Source of the DNA: Micromonosporaceae bacterium
GTDB lineage: Bacteria > Actinomycetota > Actinomycetes > Mycobacteriales > Micromonosporaceae
Assembly (NCBI GenBank): GCA_003543035.1
Contig: DPJL01000098.1
Span: 1-10,452 of the forward strand
DNA: 10,452 bases
Direction: 5' to 3'
Under the pieces are notes generated by a model. The model was not told the origin of the DNA and ran no database searches. It saw only the letters and a program-made list of their open reading frames with translations. Of this stretch, positions 1-6,215 are shown one piece after another. Made by a program: the position numbers and the translations under genes. Within the stretch, counting starts at the first letter, position 1, and each line of letters opens with the position of its first letter.

Positions 1-244
1 CCTCCCAGAAGGCAGTGGTGCCGCCGTTACCGATGATCACCTCGTACCCCTCCGGCAGGCCGAAGAACGTGGAGATGCCGGAGCGAAGCCGGGCGACCTG
101 ATCCTTGACCGTCTTCTGCCGGTGGGACGTGCCGAGGAACGATTGAGCAACGTCGCCTAATGCCTCCACGGCGGACGGGCGGACCTTCGACGGCCCGCAG
201 CAGAATCGGCCGTCAGCGGGCAGGAGCTCGGCTGGAATGCGCAT
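1..244 (-). CDS. serC: Phosphoserine aminotransferase, N-terminal part (runs off left edge)
   Basis: SerC is a PLP-dependent cytosolic enzyme that converts 3-phosphohydroxypyruvate and glutamate to phosphoserine and 2-oxoglutarate in serine biosynthesis. Only about the first 81 residues are in the window; usual length is around 370. Visible landmarks are DGRFCCGPSKVRP (residues 11-23), LGTSHRQ (37-43) and IGNGGTTAFW (71-80), which closely match the actinobacterial SerC type; the last lies in the cofactor-binding region. I choose ATG at 244 because AGGA precedes it by 8 bases; an in-frame ATG at 253 would add three residues (MAA). The start and its Shine-Dalgarno sequence lie in a long inverted repeat, described separately. 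The gene lies about 130 bp downstream of citA on the same strand and could be partly read through from it. The identification is by motif recognition; the C-terminal part, including the PLP lysine, is not visible. Confidence 0.9.
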   Translation of the reverse strand, partial: MRIPAELLPADGRFCCGPSKVRPSAVEALGDVAQSFLGTSHRQKTVKDQVARLRSGISTFFGLPEGYEVIIGNGGTTAFWE

Positions 245-281
245 GGCGGCCATCCTGCCAGAACAGGCATGGCCGCCATGC
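241..281. repeat. Long inverted repeat covering the serC start
   Basis: GCATGGCGGCCAT (241-253) is the exact reverse complement of 269-281, giving 13 paired bases around a 15-base spacer. The spacer itself contains CCTG (254-257) and CAGG (264-267), so a nearly continuous 17-bp hairpin with one bulged base and a 6-base loop can form. In serC mRNA it would include both possible start codons (253 and 244) and the AGGA ribosome site. It could be a translational control hairpin or a repeat-family member that landed at the gene start. No U tract follows, so it is not a classical terminator. The pairing is seen directly; any role is inference. Confidence 0.85.
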
Positions 282-351
282 GATGCAGCTCATTGGTTGG
301 ACCGTGACGGTCCTCACGGTTGCGTAACTCCCTCTCACGGAGGCTGCGAGT

Positions 352-371
352 GCGCGTTGCTTTGCACGCGC
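352..371 (-). terminator. Possible hairpin terminator after citA
   Basis: GCGCGT (352-357) pairs with ACGCGC (366-371), and with one bulged base two further G-C pairs form around a TTT loop. The hairpin begins about 6 bases after the citA stop codon at 377 on the minus strand. It lacks a U tract, which is common for actinobacterial hairpins proposed as terminators, so termination is only a suggestion; serC downstream on the same strand could still be reached. Confidence 0.35.
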
Positions 372-376
372 CAGGA

Positions 377-1483
377 TTATTGACCGTGAGGTATGGAATC
401 CCAACCCTCGACCGCGGAAGGCTTGCGCGTTTCCGGGCCGACGTAGCGGGCTGCCGGGCGGACGAGTCGCTCGAGCTTCTTCTGCTCGAGGATGTGCGCC
501 GACCAGCCGGCCACCCGGGCACAGGTGAACATCGACGTGAACATGTGGGCGGGCACTTCGGCGAAGTCGAGCACCACGGCAGACCAGAACTCGACGTTGG
601 TCTCAAGCACCCTGTCCGGGCGGCGCTCCCGAAGCTCCTTGAGAGCCGCCTTCTCCAGTGCCTCGGCGACCTCGAAACGGGCGGCACCGAGCTCCTTGGC
701 CGTACGGCGCAGCACTCGCGCCCGCGGGTCCTCGGCCCGGTAGATCCGGTGGCCAAAGCCCATCAGGCGCTCGCCCCGGTCGAGGACACCCTTGACGTAG
801 CCCTCGGCGTCGCCAGAGCGCTCCACGCCCTCGATCATGTGCAGCACCCGCGACGGGGCACCACCGTGCAGCGGGCCGGACAGCGCCCCGATGCCGGAGG
901 AAATGCAGGCTGCCGCGTCGGCGCCGGTAGAAGCGGCGATCCGGGCGGTGAAGGTCGAAGCATTGAGACCGTGCTCGGCGGCGGAGATGAAGTAGGCGTC
1001 CACCGCCTTGACGTGACGCGGATCGGGCTCGCCACGCCAGCGCTTCATAAAGCGCTCGACGATCGTGGCCGCCTTGTCGATCTCCTTCTGCGGCACGGCC
1101 GGCAGGCCAAGCCCGCGAGCGGACTGGGCGACGAAGGAGAGCGCGGTCACCGAAACGCGGGCGAGGTCTTCCCGAGCCTGCTCATCGGAGATGTCCAGCA
1201 GCTGGCCGAGGCCCCAGTAGGGGGCGAGCATGGCCACGGCGGACTGCACATCCACCCGGATGTCTCCAGAGTGGACCGGTACCGGAAACGGCTCGGCGGG
1301 CGGCAGCCCAGGACCGAACTTGCCGTCGACCAGCAGCGCCCAGACGTTGCCAAAGGACACCTGACCGATCAGGTCTTCGATGTCGACACCCCTGTACCGC
1401 AGCGCGCCGCCTTCCTTGTCGGGCTCGGCGATCTCGGTCTCGAAGGCGACCACGCCCTCCAAGCCGGGCTTGAAGTCGGACAT
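377..1483 (-). CDS. citA: Citrate synthase, CitA/citrate synthase 2 type
   Basis: This cytosolic enzyme condenses oxaloacetate with acetyl-CoA to citrate; some relatives act as 2-methylcitrate synthases. The 368-residue protein matches the length of the mycobacterial CitA (second citrate synthase) class, shorter than the main GltA enzyme. The active-site set is complete: AEHGLNAST with His171 (oxaloacetate binding), GPLHGGA with His206, GFGHRIYR with His245 and LDFAEVP with Asp306. The 35-residue spacing from His171 to His206 equals that between the equivalent histidines in E. coli GltA. ATG at 1483 has an AGGAGT ribosome site (complement of 1489-1494) 5 bases upstream. The gene is divergent from pdxH, with serC behind it. 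Citrate versus methylcitrate preference cannot be told from sequence here, and no prpB/prpD neighbours are present. Confidence 0.93.
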   Translation of the reverse strand: MSDFKPGLEGVVAFETEIAEPDKEGGALRYRGVDIEDLIGQVSFGNVWALLVDGKFGPGLPPAEPFPVPVHSGDIRVDVQSAVAMLAPYWGLGQLLDISDEQAREDLARVSVTALSFVAQSARGLGLPAVPQKEIDKAATIVERFMKRWRGEPDPRHVKAVDAYFISAAEHGLNASTFTARIAASTGADAAACISSGIGALSGPLHGGAPSRVLHMIEGVERSGDAEGYVKGVLDRGERLMGFGHRIYRAEDPRARVLRRTAKELGAARFEVAEALEKAALKELRERRPDRVLETNVEFWSAVVLDFAEVPAHMFTSMFTCARVAGWSAHILEQKKLERLVRPAARYVGPETRKPSAVEGWDSIPHGQ

Positions 1484-1517
1484 CTTTTACTCCTGAGTGT
1501 TCAGCAGGGTTTATTAG

Positions 1518-1532
1518 CTTCGGATTACGAAG
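1518..1532. promoter_or_regulatory. Small inverted repeat in the citA/pdxH divergent region
   Basis: CTTCG-GATTA-CGAAG forms a 5-bp inverted repeat about 35 bases upstream of the citA start, inside the 153-bp divergent intergenic stretch 1484-1636. It overlaps an AT-rich patch (TTTATTAGCTT, 1510-1520) that could hold a citA -10 element on the minus strand. It could be an operator or chance. Apart from this and the candidate promoter at 1568-1596, I see nothing else in the stretch. Confidence 0.25.
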
Positions 1533-1567
1533 AGTTTCGTGCACATCTTGCCCCGTTGATATCTCGC

Positions 1568-1596
1568 TTGGCGACCCATCCCCGATGTGCTACACC
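1568..1596 (+). promoter_or_regulatory. Candidate pdxH promoter
   Basis: TTGGCG (1568-1573) and TACACC (1591-1596) are separated by exactly 17 bases, and the -10-like box is preceded by TGC, an extended -10 form. It would start transcription about 35 bases upstream of pdxH. The boxes match the consensus only partly and were picked by eye. Confidence 0.3.
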
Positions 1597-1636
1597 CGAC
1601 ATTCTGCGCTTGTGACCTTAGCGCGAGGATGATGAC

Positions 1637-2287
1637 GTGATGATGAGCACACCTGCTGAGCTGGCTCGGATGCGGCAGGAGTATCGGTACCCGCCGCTGC
1701 TTGAGCAAGATCTCGCGGCAGAGTGGCACACCCAGTTTGGACAGTGGCTGGCCGAGGCGCTCGATTTCGGCATGCCCGAGCCGAACGCGATGATCCTGGC
1801 GACCGCGACGCCCGATGCGCGGCCAAGCGCGCGAACGGTGCTGCTTAAGGGTGTTGACCAGCGAGGATTCACGTTCTTCACGAACTATGACTCCCGCAAG
1901 GGTCAGGAGGCGATCGCCAATCCGGTGGCGAGCCTGGTGTTCCCGTGGTTTGCCATGCACCGGCAGGTGGTGGTCTGCGGCGCGCTGGAGAAGGTCGACC
2001 GGGCCGAAACCGAGGCCTATTTCCGGCTTCGGCCCAAGGGTGCGCAGCTCGGAGCGTGGGCGAGCACGCAGTCGGAGGTGCTGCCGAGTCGAGCCGTTCT
2101 CGATCACGCTTACGCCGAGGTGGCGGCAGAGTTCCCCGACGACGTGCCGGCTCCAAAGAATTGGGGCGGCTTCCGGGTGCTGCCGGAAACGGTGGAATTC
2201 TGGCAAGGCCAGCCGAGTCGGCTGCATGACCGGCTTCGATACCGCAAGGTCGAGAGCGGTTGGACCATCGAGCGCCTCGCGCCCTAA
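1637..2287 (+). CDS. pdxH: Pyridoxine/pyridoxamine 5'-phosphate oxidase
   Basis: PdxH is a cytosolic FMN enzyme that oxidises pyridoxamine or pyridoxine 5'-phosphate to pyridoxal 5'-phosphate, the last salvage step to the cofactor used by SerC and many others. The 216-residue protein has the family's usual length and motifs: RTVLLK (66-71) and NYDSRKGQ (83-90) for FMN, WASTQS (141-146), NWGGFRV (175-181), and near the C-terminus VEFWQGQPSRLHDR (186-199), which fits the PNPOx signature with substrate residues Arg195, His197 and Arg199. The start is uncertain: GTG 1637, ATG 1640 and ATG 1643 lie in a row behind GAGGA (1625-1629); spacing favours GTG 1637. The gene is divergent from citA and 13 bp upstream of the epimerase-like gene, which suggests co-transcription. 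Confidence 0.95.
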   Translation: MMMSTPAELARMRQEYRYPPLLEQDLAAEWHTQFGQWLAEALDFGMPEPNAMILATATPDARPSARTVLLKGVDQRGFTFFTNYDSRKGQEAIANPVASLVFPWFAMHRQVVVCGALEKVDRAETEAYFRLRPKGAQLGAWASTQSEVLPSRAVLDHAYAEVAAEFPDDVPAPKNWGGFRVLPETVEFWQGQPSRLHDRLRYRKVESGWTIERLAP

Positions 2288-2300
2288 GCGTTTTCCGATA

Positions 2301-3257
2301 ATGTCCCTGTGCGTGGCAGCTAGTGGCGCGCAGTGGACGATCGGGCGGGGAGATCAGGCCGCCGTCGTGGTCGAAGTCGGGGGCGGTCTCCGGGAGTACC
2401 GGGTAGCAGCCGACGAGATCCTGGACGGTTACGCCGAGGGCGAGATCGCGCCGGGCGCCGCGGGTCAGGTGCTCGCGCCCTGGCCGAACAGGTTGCGCGA
2501 CGGCGCATTCCGCTTCGAGGGCGAGCAGCATCAGCTGCCGCTCAGCGAGCCGTCATTGCACAACGCCTTACACGGTCTGGTGCGCTGGGCGCCTTGGCGA
2601 GCCGTGGCCCATACGGCCGACTCCGTCACCATGGAGTACATCCTGCACCCGCAGCCGGGCTATCCGTGGCGATTGTTGTTGCGCAGCAAGTACACCGTGG
2701 AGCCCGACGGTCTTCGGGTAGTCCACTCGGCGCAGAATCTCAGCGATCGTAAGGCCCCCTTCGGCCTGGGCACCCATCCGTACGTGCGGATCCCCGGCGT
2801 CCCCCTCGCCGACCTCGAGCTGTGTATCAAGGCTCGGACCAGGCTGCTCGTCGACGGAAGGCTGTTGCCGATCGGTGCGGCGCGGGTTGCCGGTGGGGAG
2901 TTCGACTACTCCACGCCTCGCCGGATCGGCGCGGCCAATCTCAATGTCGCGTTCGGTGGTGTCTGGCGCGACCCCGAGGGCAGGTCCGAGGCCATCATCA
3001 GCGGTCCGGACGGGCGCTCGGTAAAGGTCTGGGCGGACAGCTCTTTCGGCTGGTGGCAGCTCTACACCGGGGATGCGCTGGCCGGAGAGCGCCGACGACG
3101 CTCGATCGCCCTCGAGCCGATGACGTGCCCGCCGGATGCCTTGCGCTCCGGCCGCGACCTGATCACCATCTCGCCCGGCGACACCTGGACCGGCCAATGG
3201 GGCATCACCGCCGCCGCCGGCCTCGACTCAGACCGTCTCCTGGAACAGTTGGGCTAG
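2301..3257 (+). CDS. Aldose 1-epimerase (GalM-like) family protein
   Basis: Members of this family interconvert alpha and beta anomers of aldoses or, in some branches, hexose 6-phosphates. The 318-residue protein carries the family's catalytic pattern: APWPNRLRDG with Arg64 (59-68), HNALHGLVRW with His91, FGLGTHPYVR with His159 and LEPMTCPPDAL with Glu272, the likely general base and acid residues. No signal peptide or membrane segment is seen, so it should be cytosolic. I chose ATG 2301, 13 bases after the pdxH stop, because the alignable family sequence begins just after it. The reading frame stays open upstream to 1815 but there overlaps pdxH. No good ribosome site is visible, so translational coupling to pdxH is likely. 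The sugar substrate cannot be told, and no galactose operon genes adjoin. Confidence 0.85.
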   Translation: MSLCVAASGAQWTIGRGDQAAVVVEVGGGLREYRVAADEILDGYAEGEIAPGAAGQVLAPWPNRLRDGAFRFEGEQHQLPLSEPSLHNALHGLVRWAPWRAVAHTADSVTMEYILHPQPGYPWRLLLRSKYTVEPDGLRVVHSAQNLSDRKAPFGLGTHPYVRIPGVPLADLELCIKARTRLLVDGRLLPIGAARVAGGEFDYSTPRRIGAANLNVAFGGVWRDPEGRSEAIISGPDGRSVKVWADSSFGWWQLYTGDALAGERRRRSIALEPMTCPPDALRSGRDLITISPGDTWTGQWGITAAAGLDSDRLLEQLG

Positions 3258-3263
3258 CCGCTA

Positions 3264-3337
3264 GATCATCGCCATTTCCCCGAAGTGGTCCCGTCCCGCG
3301 AAAAGGATCGCGCCATTTCCCCGAAATGGCGATGATC
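3264..3337. repeat. Composite palindromic repeat element
   Basis: This 74-bp element fills most of the gap between the epimerase-like gene and the nitroreductase gene. Its outer arms, GATCATCGCCATTTC (3264-3278) and the exact reverse complement at 3323-3337, pair over 15 bases. It also contains a 19-base direct repeat with one mismatch (3270-3288 and 3311-3329), beginning CGCCATTTCCCCGAA. The right copy is itself an 8-bp-arm palindrome (CGCCATTT/AAATGGCG around CCCCG); the left copy has a degenerate right arm. CGCG (3297-3300 and 3309-3312) can pair within the middle. It looks like a REP- or MITE-like palindromic repeat and may also end transcription behind the upstream gene. The pairing is seen; family membership is inference. 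Confidence 0.8.
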
Positions 3338-3344
3338 ATCCGAT

Positions 3345-3350
3345 AGGAGG
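3345..3350 (+). promoter_or_regulatory. Ribosome binding site fixing a TTG start
   Basis: A perfect AGGAGG sits 6 bases upstream of TTG 3357. This supports the rare TTG codon as the true start of the nitroreductase gene, since no ATG or GTG with comparable support lies nearby. Confidence 0.8.
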
Positions 3351-3356
3351 CCCAGC

Positions 3357-3977
3357 TTGGAATTCGCCGAGGTGGTGCGCAGGCGCAAAATGGTGCGCAA
3401 CTACGACCCCGATCGCCCAGTCCCGCCCGAGGTGGTGGAGCGGATCCTGCGGCACGCCACCCACGCCCCTTCGGCCGGCTTCTCGCAGGGCTGGGCGTTC
3501 CTGGTGCTTCAAACGGCGGAGGAACGGGAGAGGTTCTGGGCCTCGACCACCCCACCGGAGCCCACGCTGGGTAACTGGCTGGCCAATATGCGTACCGCGC
3601 CGTTGATCATCGTGGCGCTCTCCAACAAGTCGGCCTATGTCGATCGCTACGCCGAGCCGGACAAGGGTTGGACCGACAAGGACGAGTCGCGCTGGCCGGT
3701 TCCCTACTGGGACATCGACACCGGCATGGCTTCGTTGCTCATGCTGTTGACGGCCGTCGATGAGGGTTTGGGTGCCTGCTTCTTCGGCGTGATGCCGGCC
3801 CGGATCGAGTCTTTCAAGACCGCTTTCGGTGTACCGGATCAGTTCACCCCGATCGGCGCGGTGAGCGTGGGTTACCGCAGGAAGGACAGTTTGCGAAGCT
3901 CCGCCAAGCGCGGGCGGCGGCCCCTGGATGAGGTCGTGCACTACGGAGAGTGGAGCGGGCGGGCTAGTCTGTCCTGA
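3357..3977 (+). CDS. Nitroreductase-family FMN oxidoreductase
   Basis: Nitroreductase-fold proteins are cytosolic, usually dimeric flavin enzymes that use NAD(P)H or reduced cofactors on nitro compounds, quinones or specialised substrates. The 206-residue protein shows the fold's landmarks: the N-terminal FMN-phosphate arginine cluster RRRKMVRNY (8-16), HAPSAGFSQGW (36-46), the central helix DIDTGMASLLMLLTAVDEGL (119-138) leading into GACFFG (139-144), VSVGY (169-173), and a basic C-terminal KRGRRPLDEVVHYGEW (184-199). The TTG start is backed by AGGAGG at 3345. The gene is preceded by the palindromic element and followed after 20 bases by a small gene on the same strand. Its substrate cannot be told from the sequence; the name covers a wide superfamily. 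Confidence 0.88.
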   Translation: MEFAEVVRRRKMVRNYDPDRPVPPEVVERILRHATHAPSAGFSQGWAFLVLQTAEERERFWASTTPPEPTLGNWLANMRTAPLIIVALSNKSAYVDRYAEPDKGWTDKDESRWPVPYWDIDTGMASLLMLLTAVDEGLGACFFGVMPARIESFKTAFGVPDQFTPIGAVSVGYRRKDSLRSSAKRGRRPLDEVVHYGEWSGRASLS

Positions 3978-3997
3978 GGCCGAAGTTGGGGGGAGAC

Positions 3998-4291
3998 GTG
4001 ATTTTCAAGGCAGTGCGGGATGGGCGTCCCTATCCTGAGCACGGCTACACCCTCAAACAATGGGCGGACATTCCGCCCAGAGCGGTGCATCTCAACCAGC
4101 TCGTCACGACAAAGCTCGAATTGGGCCTGGACCGCGTCCTGGCCAACGACTCCACGTTCTACGGTGATCTCTTCCCGCACGTGGTCGAGTGGGAAGGCGA
4201 GCTGTATCTCGAGGACGGTCTGCACCGCGCCTTGCGCGCGGCTTTGCAACAACGCCACCAGATCCACGTGCGGGTGCTAGTGCTCAGCTGA
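3998..4291 (+). CDS. Small conserved actinobacterial protein of unknown function
   Basis: The protein has 97 residues, is soluble and is without signal or membrane segment. I chose GTG 3998 because GGGGGGAG (3988-3995) precedes it directly; a TTG at 3986 in the same frame has no ribosome site. Notable stretches are DGRPYPEHGYT (8-18), a short VPPR-like turn IPPRAVHLNQLVTTK (25-39), DSTFYGDLFPHVVEWEGELY (51-70) and LEDGLHRALRAALQQR (71-86). The last resembles the G-H-R-A helix start of ParB-like domains, but the match is too short to assign. Similar small proteins seem familiar to me from actinobacterial genomes, without an established role. It follows the nitroreductase gene by 20 bp and its stop lies 8 bp inside the 3' end of the convergent acyl-CoA dehydrogenase gene. 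Codon use agrees with its neighbours, which supports it as real. Confidence 0.72.
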   Translation: MIFKAVRDGRPYPEHGYTLKQWADIPPRAVHLNQLVTTKLELGLDRVLANDSTFYGDLFPHVVEWEGELYLEDGLHRALRAALQQRHQIHVRVLVLS

Positions 4292-5456
4292 AGGCTGAGA
4301 TCCCGGTCAGCTTCTGGCCCAGTACCAGCTGATGAATCTCTGAAGTCCCTTCGTAGGTCAGCACGCTCTCCAGGTTGTTCGCGTGCCGGAGCACCGGATA
4401 TTCCCCCGAAATGCCGTTTGCACCAAGGATTGTGCGGCACTCACGGGCAATTTTGATGGCTTCGCGGACATTGTTCAGCTTGCCCGCGCTGACCATTTCC
4501 GGGGTCAGTTTCCCCTGGTCGGCGCTGCGCCCGAGGTGAAGGGCGAGCAGGAAGCCCTTCTGCACCTCGAGTGCCATGTCGGCGAGTTTGGCCTGTGTCA
4601 GCTGGAATCCGGCGATTGGCCGGCCGAATTGCACGCGCGTGCGGGCATAGTCGATCGCGGTTTCGAGGCAGTCGCGTGCCGCCCCAAGTGAACCCCACAC
4701 GATCCCGTATCGGGCTTCGGTCAAGCAGCTCAAGGGGCCCTTGAGACCGGTGACGCCGGGCAATGCACTCTCAAAAGGCAGCCGGACTTCGTCGAGCACG
4801 ATCTCCCCGGTGGAGCTCGCGCGCAGCGACATCTTGTGCTTGATCTCGCGGGTGGTGACACCGGGTGTCGTCATTGGAACGACGAAGCCACGGATACCCT
4901 CTTCAGCGCGCGCCCAGATGACTGCGACATCGGCGATCGGCGCATTGGTGATCCACATCTTGCCGCCGTGCAGGATCCAGTCGTCGCCGTCGCGACGGGC
5001 CCGGGTGGACATCGACGCGGGATCGGAGCCGTGATCGGGTTCGGTCAGGCCGAAGCACCCGATCAACTGGCCGGCCGCCATCCCGGGCAGCCATTGCTGC
5101 TTCTGCTCCTCGGATCCGAAGCGCCAGATGGCGAACATGGCCAGTGAGCCCTGCACACTGACCAGCGACCGCACACCGGAGTCGGCCGCCTCCAACTCCA
5201 TGCAGGCCAGGCCATAGGCAACCGCGGACGACCCGGCGCAGCCGTAACCGGTCAGATGCATACCGAGAAGTCCGAGTTTCCCGAATTCGTTTGCCAGCTC
5301 GCGGACCGGGGCAACGCCCTGTTCGTACCAGTGACTGACTTCACTGCGTACCCGCTGGTCCACAAGCTTGCGGACGACGCCCTGAATCTGGCGTTCCTCT
5401 TCGGACAGCAGGTCGTCAAGCTGGAGTAACTCGAGCGATGAAACAGCGCTATTCAC
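4284..5456 (-). CDS. gcdH: Acyl-CoA dehydrogenase, glutaryl-CoA dehydrogenase type
   Basis: Glutaryl-CoA dehydrogenase oxidises and decarboxylates glutaryl-CoA to crotonyl-CoA in lysine, tryptophan and aromatic degradation, passing electrons to ETF. The 390-residue protein has the family's length and its order of motifs: SGVRSLVSVQGSL (93-105) with Arg96, at the place of the conserved GCDH arginine that contacts the substrate carboxylate; CFGLTEPDHGSDP (134-146) and KMWITNA (166-172) for FAD and substrate; RVQFGRPI (274-281); and LTYEGTSEIHQLVLGQ (366-381) with the catalytic base Glu369. The TYEGT and LGQKLTGISAF C-terminus is typical of GCDH. The start is GTG 5456 with only a weak ribosome site. 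Its promoter must lie in the 50 bp shared with the divergent DUF4230 gene. A different acyl-CoA substrate remains possible, since no transporter, CoA-transferase or regulator of glutarate use is adjacent. Confidence 0.88.
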   Translation of the reverse strand: MNSAVSSLELLQLDDLLSEEERQIQGVVRKLVDQRVRSEVSHWYEQGVAPVRELANEFGKLGLLGMHLTGYGCAGSSAVAYGLACMELEAADSGVRSLVSVQGSLAMFAIWRFGSEEQKQQWLPGMAAGQLIGCFGLTEPDHGSDPASMSTRARRDGDDWILHGGKMWITNAPIADVAVIWARAEEGIRGFVVPMTTPGVTTREIKHKMSLRASSTGEIVLDEVRLPFESALPGVTGLKGPLSCLTEARYGIVWGSLGAARDCLETAIDYARTRVQFGRPIAGFQLTQAKLADMALEVQKGFLLALHLGRSADQGKLTPEMVSAGKLNNVREAIKIARECRTILGANGISGEYPVLRHANNLESVLTYEGTSEIHQLVLGQKLTGISAFS

Positions 5457-5495
5457 AGGGTGCAGGTTAGCCGTACCGTGTTGTGGATGTCTTTC

Positions 5496-5501
5496 AGGAG
5501 G
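5496..5501 (+). promoter_or_regulatory. Ribosome binding site deciding the DUF4230 gene start
   Basis: AGGAGG lies 5 bases upstream of ATG 5507. A GTG at 5483 in the same frame would place this site inside the coding region, so ATG 5507 is the better start. Confidence 0.85.
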
Positions 5502-5506
5502 ACGAG

Positions 5507-6205
5507 ATGACCGAGCAGACCAAGAAGATCGAGACGAGTAACGAGCCGACGCAGCGCATCGAGCGCTCGCGTTTCGGCCGCCGGGTCTTCTGGACGCTTC
5601 TGATCATCGCCCTCATCGGGGCGATGGTGATCGGGCTCAATGCGGCCCGGCTGCTGCCCGATTTCCTCAAGAATCCGTTCGCCGAGCAGACAACCGATCG
5701 CTCGCAACCGCCGATCCTGCTCTCCATCAAGGATCTGGCCCGGTTCGTGGCGGCCGAGGGCAACTTCGAGGTGGTCATCGATCTAAAGAAGGACCGCAAG
5801 TACGTCCCGGATTGGCTGCTCAACGAGCGGACGCTCTTCGTGGCCGCGGGCACGGTCGAGGCCTATGTCGACTTCAGCACTCTCACGCAGGAAAAGATCA
5901 AGGATTCGCCGGACCACAAGACGGTGGCGATCGAGCTGCCCAAGCCCCAGCTGGCCTCGCCCAAACTGAATCTTGAACGCAGCTATGTCTTCGCCGAGGA
6001 GCAGGGGCTCTTCAACAAGATCGGTGAGTTCTTCGGCAGTGACTCCAACCGCCAGCGGGAAACTCTCCTGGTAGCCGAGCAGCGGATAGCTTCCGCGGCC
6101 GCGGCGAGCGTGCTCGTCGAACGGGCTCAGGAGAACACCCGCAAGACGCTTGAGAGCATCCTGCGCTCCCTCGGCTATACCAGCGTCACTGTGACGTTCA
6201 GTTAG
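5507..6205 (+). CDS. Membrane-anchored DUF4230 domain protein
   Basis: The protein has 232 residues with a hydrophilic N-terminal tail (1-26), one membrane segment (about 28-47, FWTLLIIALIGAMVIGLNAA) and an extracytoplasmic domain that I recognise as DUF4230 (about 70-232). The domain begins with LLSIKDLARFVAAEGNFEVV (71-90) and contains LFVAAGTVEAYVDFSTLT (110-127) and a late Ala-rich helix RIASAAAASVLVERAQENTR (193-212). DUF4230 has no established function. The charged tail before the segment suggests an N-in, C-out signal anchor. It is the first gene of a five-gene plus-strand unit, 10 bp ahead of sdaA, and is divergent from gcdH with only 50 bp between the starts. Placement beside a polysaccharide exporter would fit an envelope role, but this is only inference from context. 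Confidence 0.8.
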   Translation: MTEQTKKIETSNEPTQRIERSRFGRRVFWTLLIIALIGAMVIGLNAARLLPDFLKNPFAEQTTDRSQPPILLSIKDLARFVAAEGNFEVVIDLKKDRKYVPDWLLNERTLFVAAGTVEAYVDFSTLTQEKIKDSPDHKTVAIELPKPQLASPKLNLERSYVFAEEQGLFNKIGEFFGSDSNRQRETLLVAEQRIASAAAASVLVERAQENTRKTLESILRSLGYTSVTVTFS

Positions 6206-6215
6206 TGTTGACCCG

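Noticed and set aside
282..351. Possible riboswitch or attenuator in the serC leader (repeated ACCGTGA/TCACGGT motifs at 301-320)
   Set aside because: The 7-bp inverted repeat is real, but I recognise no riboswitch core, leader peptide or terminator-antiterminator pair.
320..1615. 431-codon open frame on the plus strand opposite citA
   Set aside because: It is fully antisense to a citrate synthase with every active-site motif. The predicted protein is Arg/Gly/His-rich without domains, as expected for a GC-rich shadow frame.
1514..2227. Open frame antisense to pdxH
   Set aside because: pdxH carries its complete signature on the plus strand; the antisense product shows no recognisable motif.
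1815..2300. Upstream extension of the epimerase-like gene overlapping pdxH
   Set aside because: The frame is open but the stretch encodes Arg/Ser-rich sequence with no family similarity and lies within pdxH; family sequence begins after ATG 2301.
4283..4299. CTCAGC/GCTGAG hairpin at the overlapping stop codons as a two-way terminator
   Set aside because: The stem is 6 bp with no U tract on either strand; too weak to call.
6184..6196. Palindrome CGTCAC-T-GTGACG near the end of the DUF4230 gene
   Set aside because: It has only 6-bp arms, lies within coding sequence and encodes the conserved C-terminal end; chance is adequate, although it is 20 bases ahead of sdaA.
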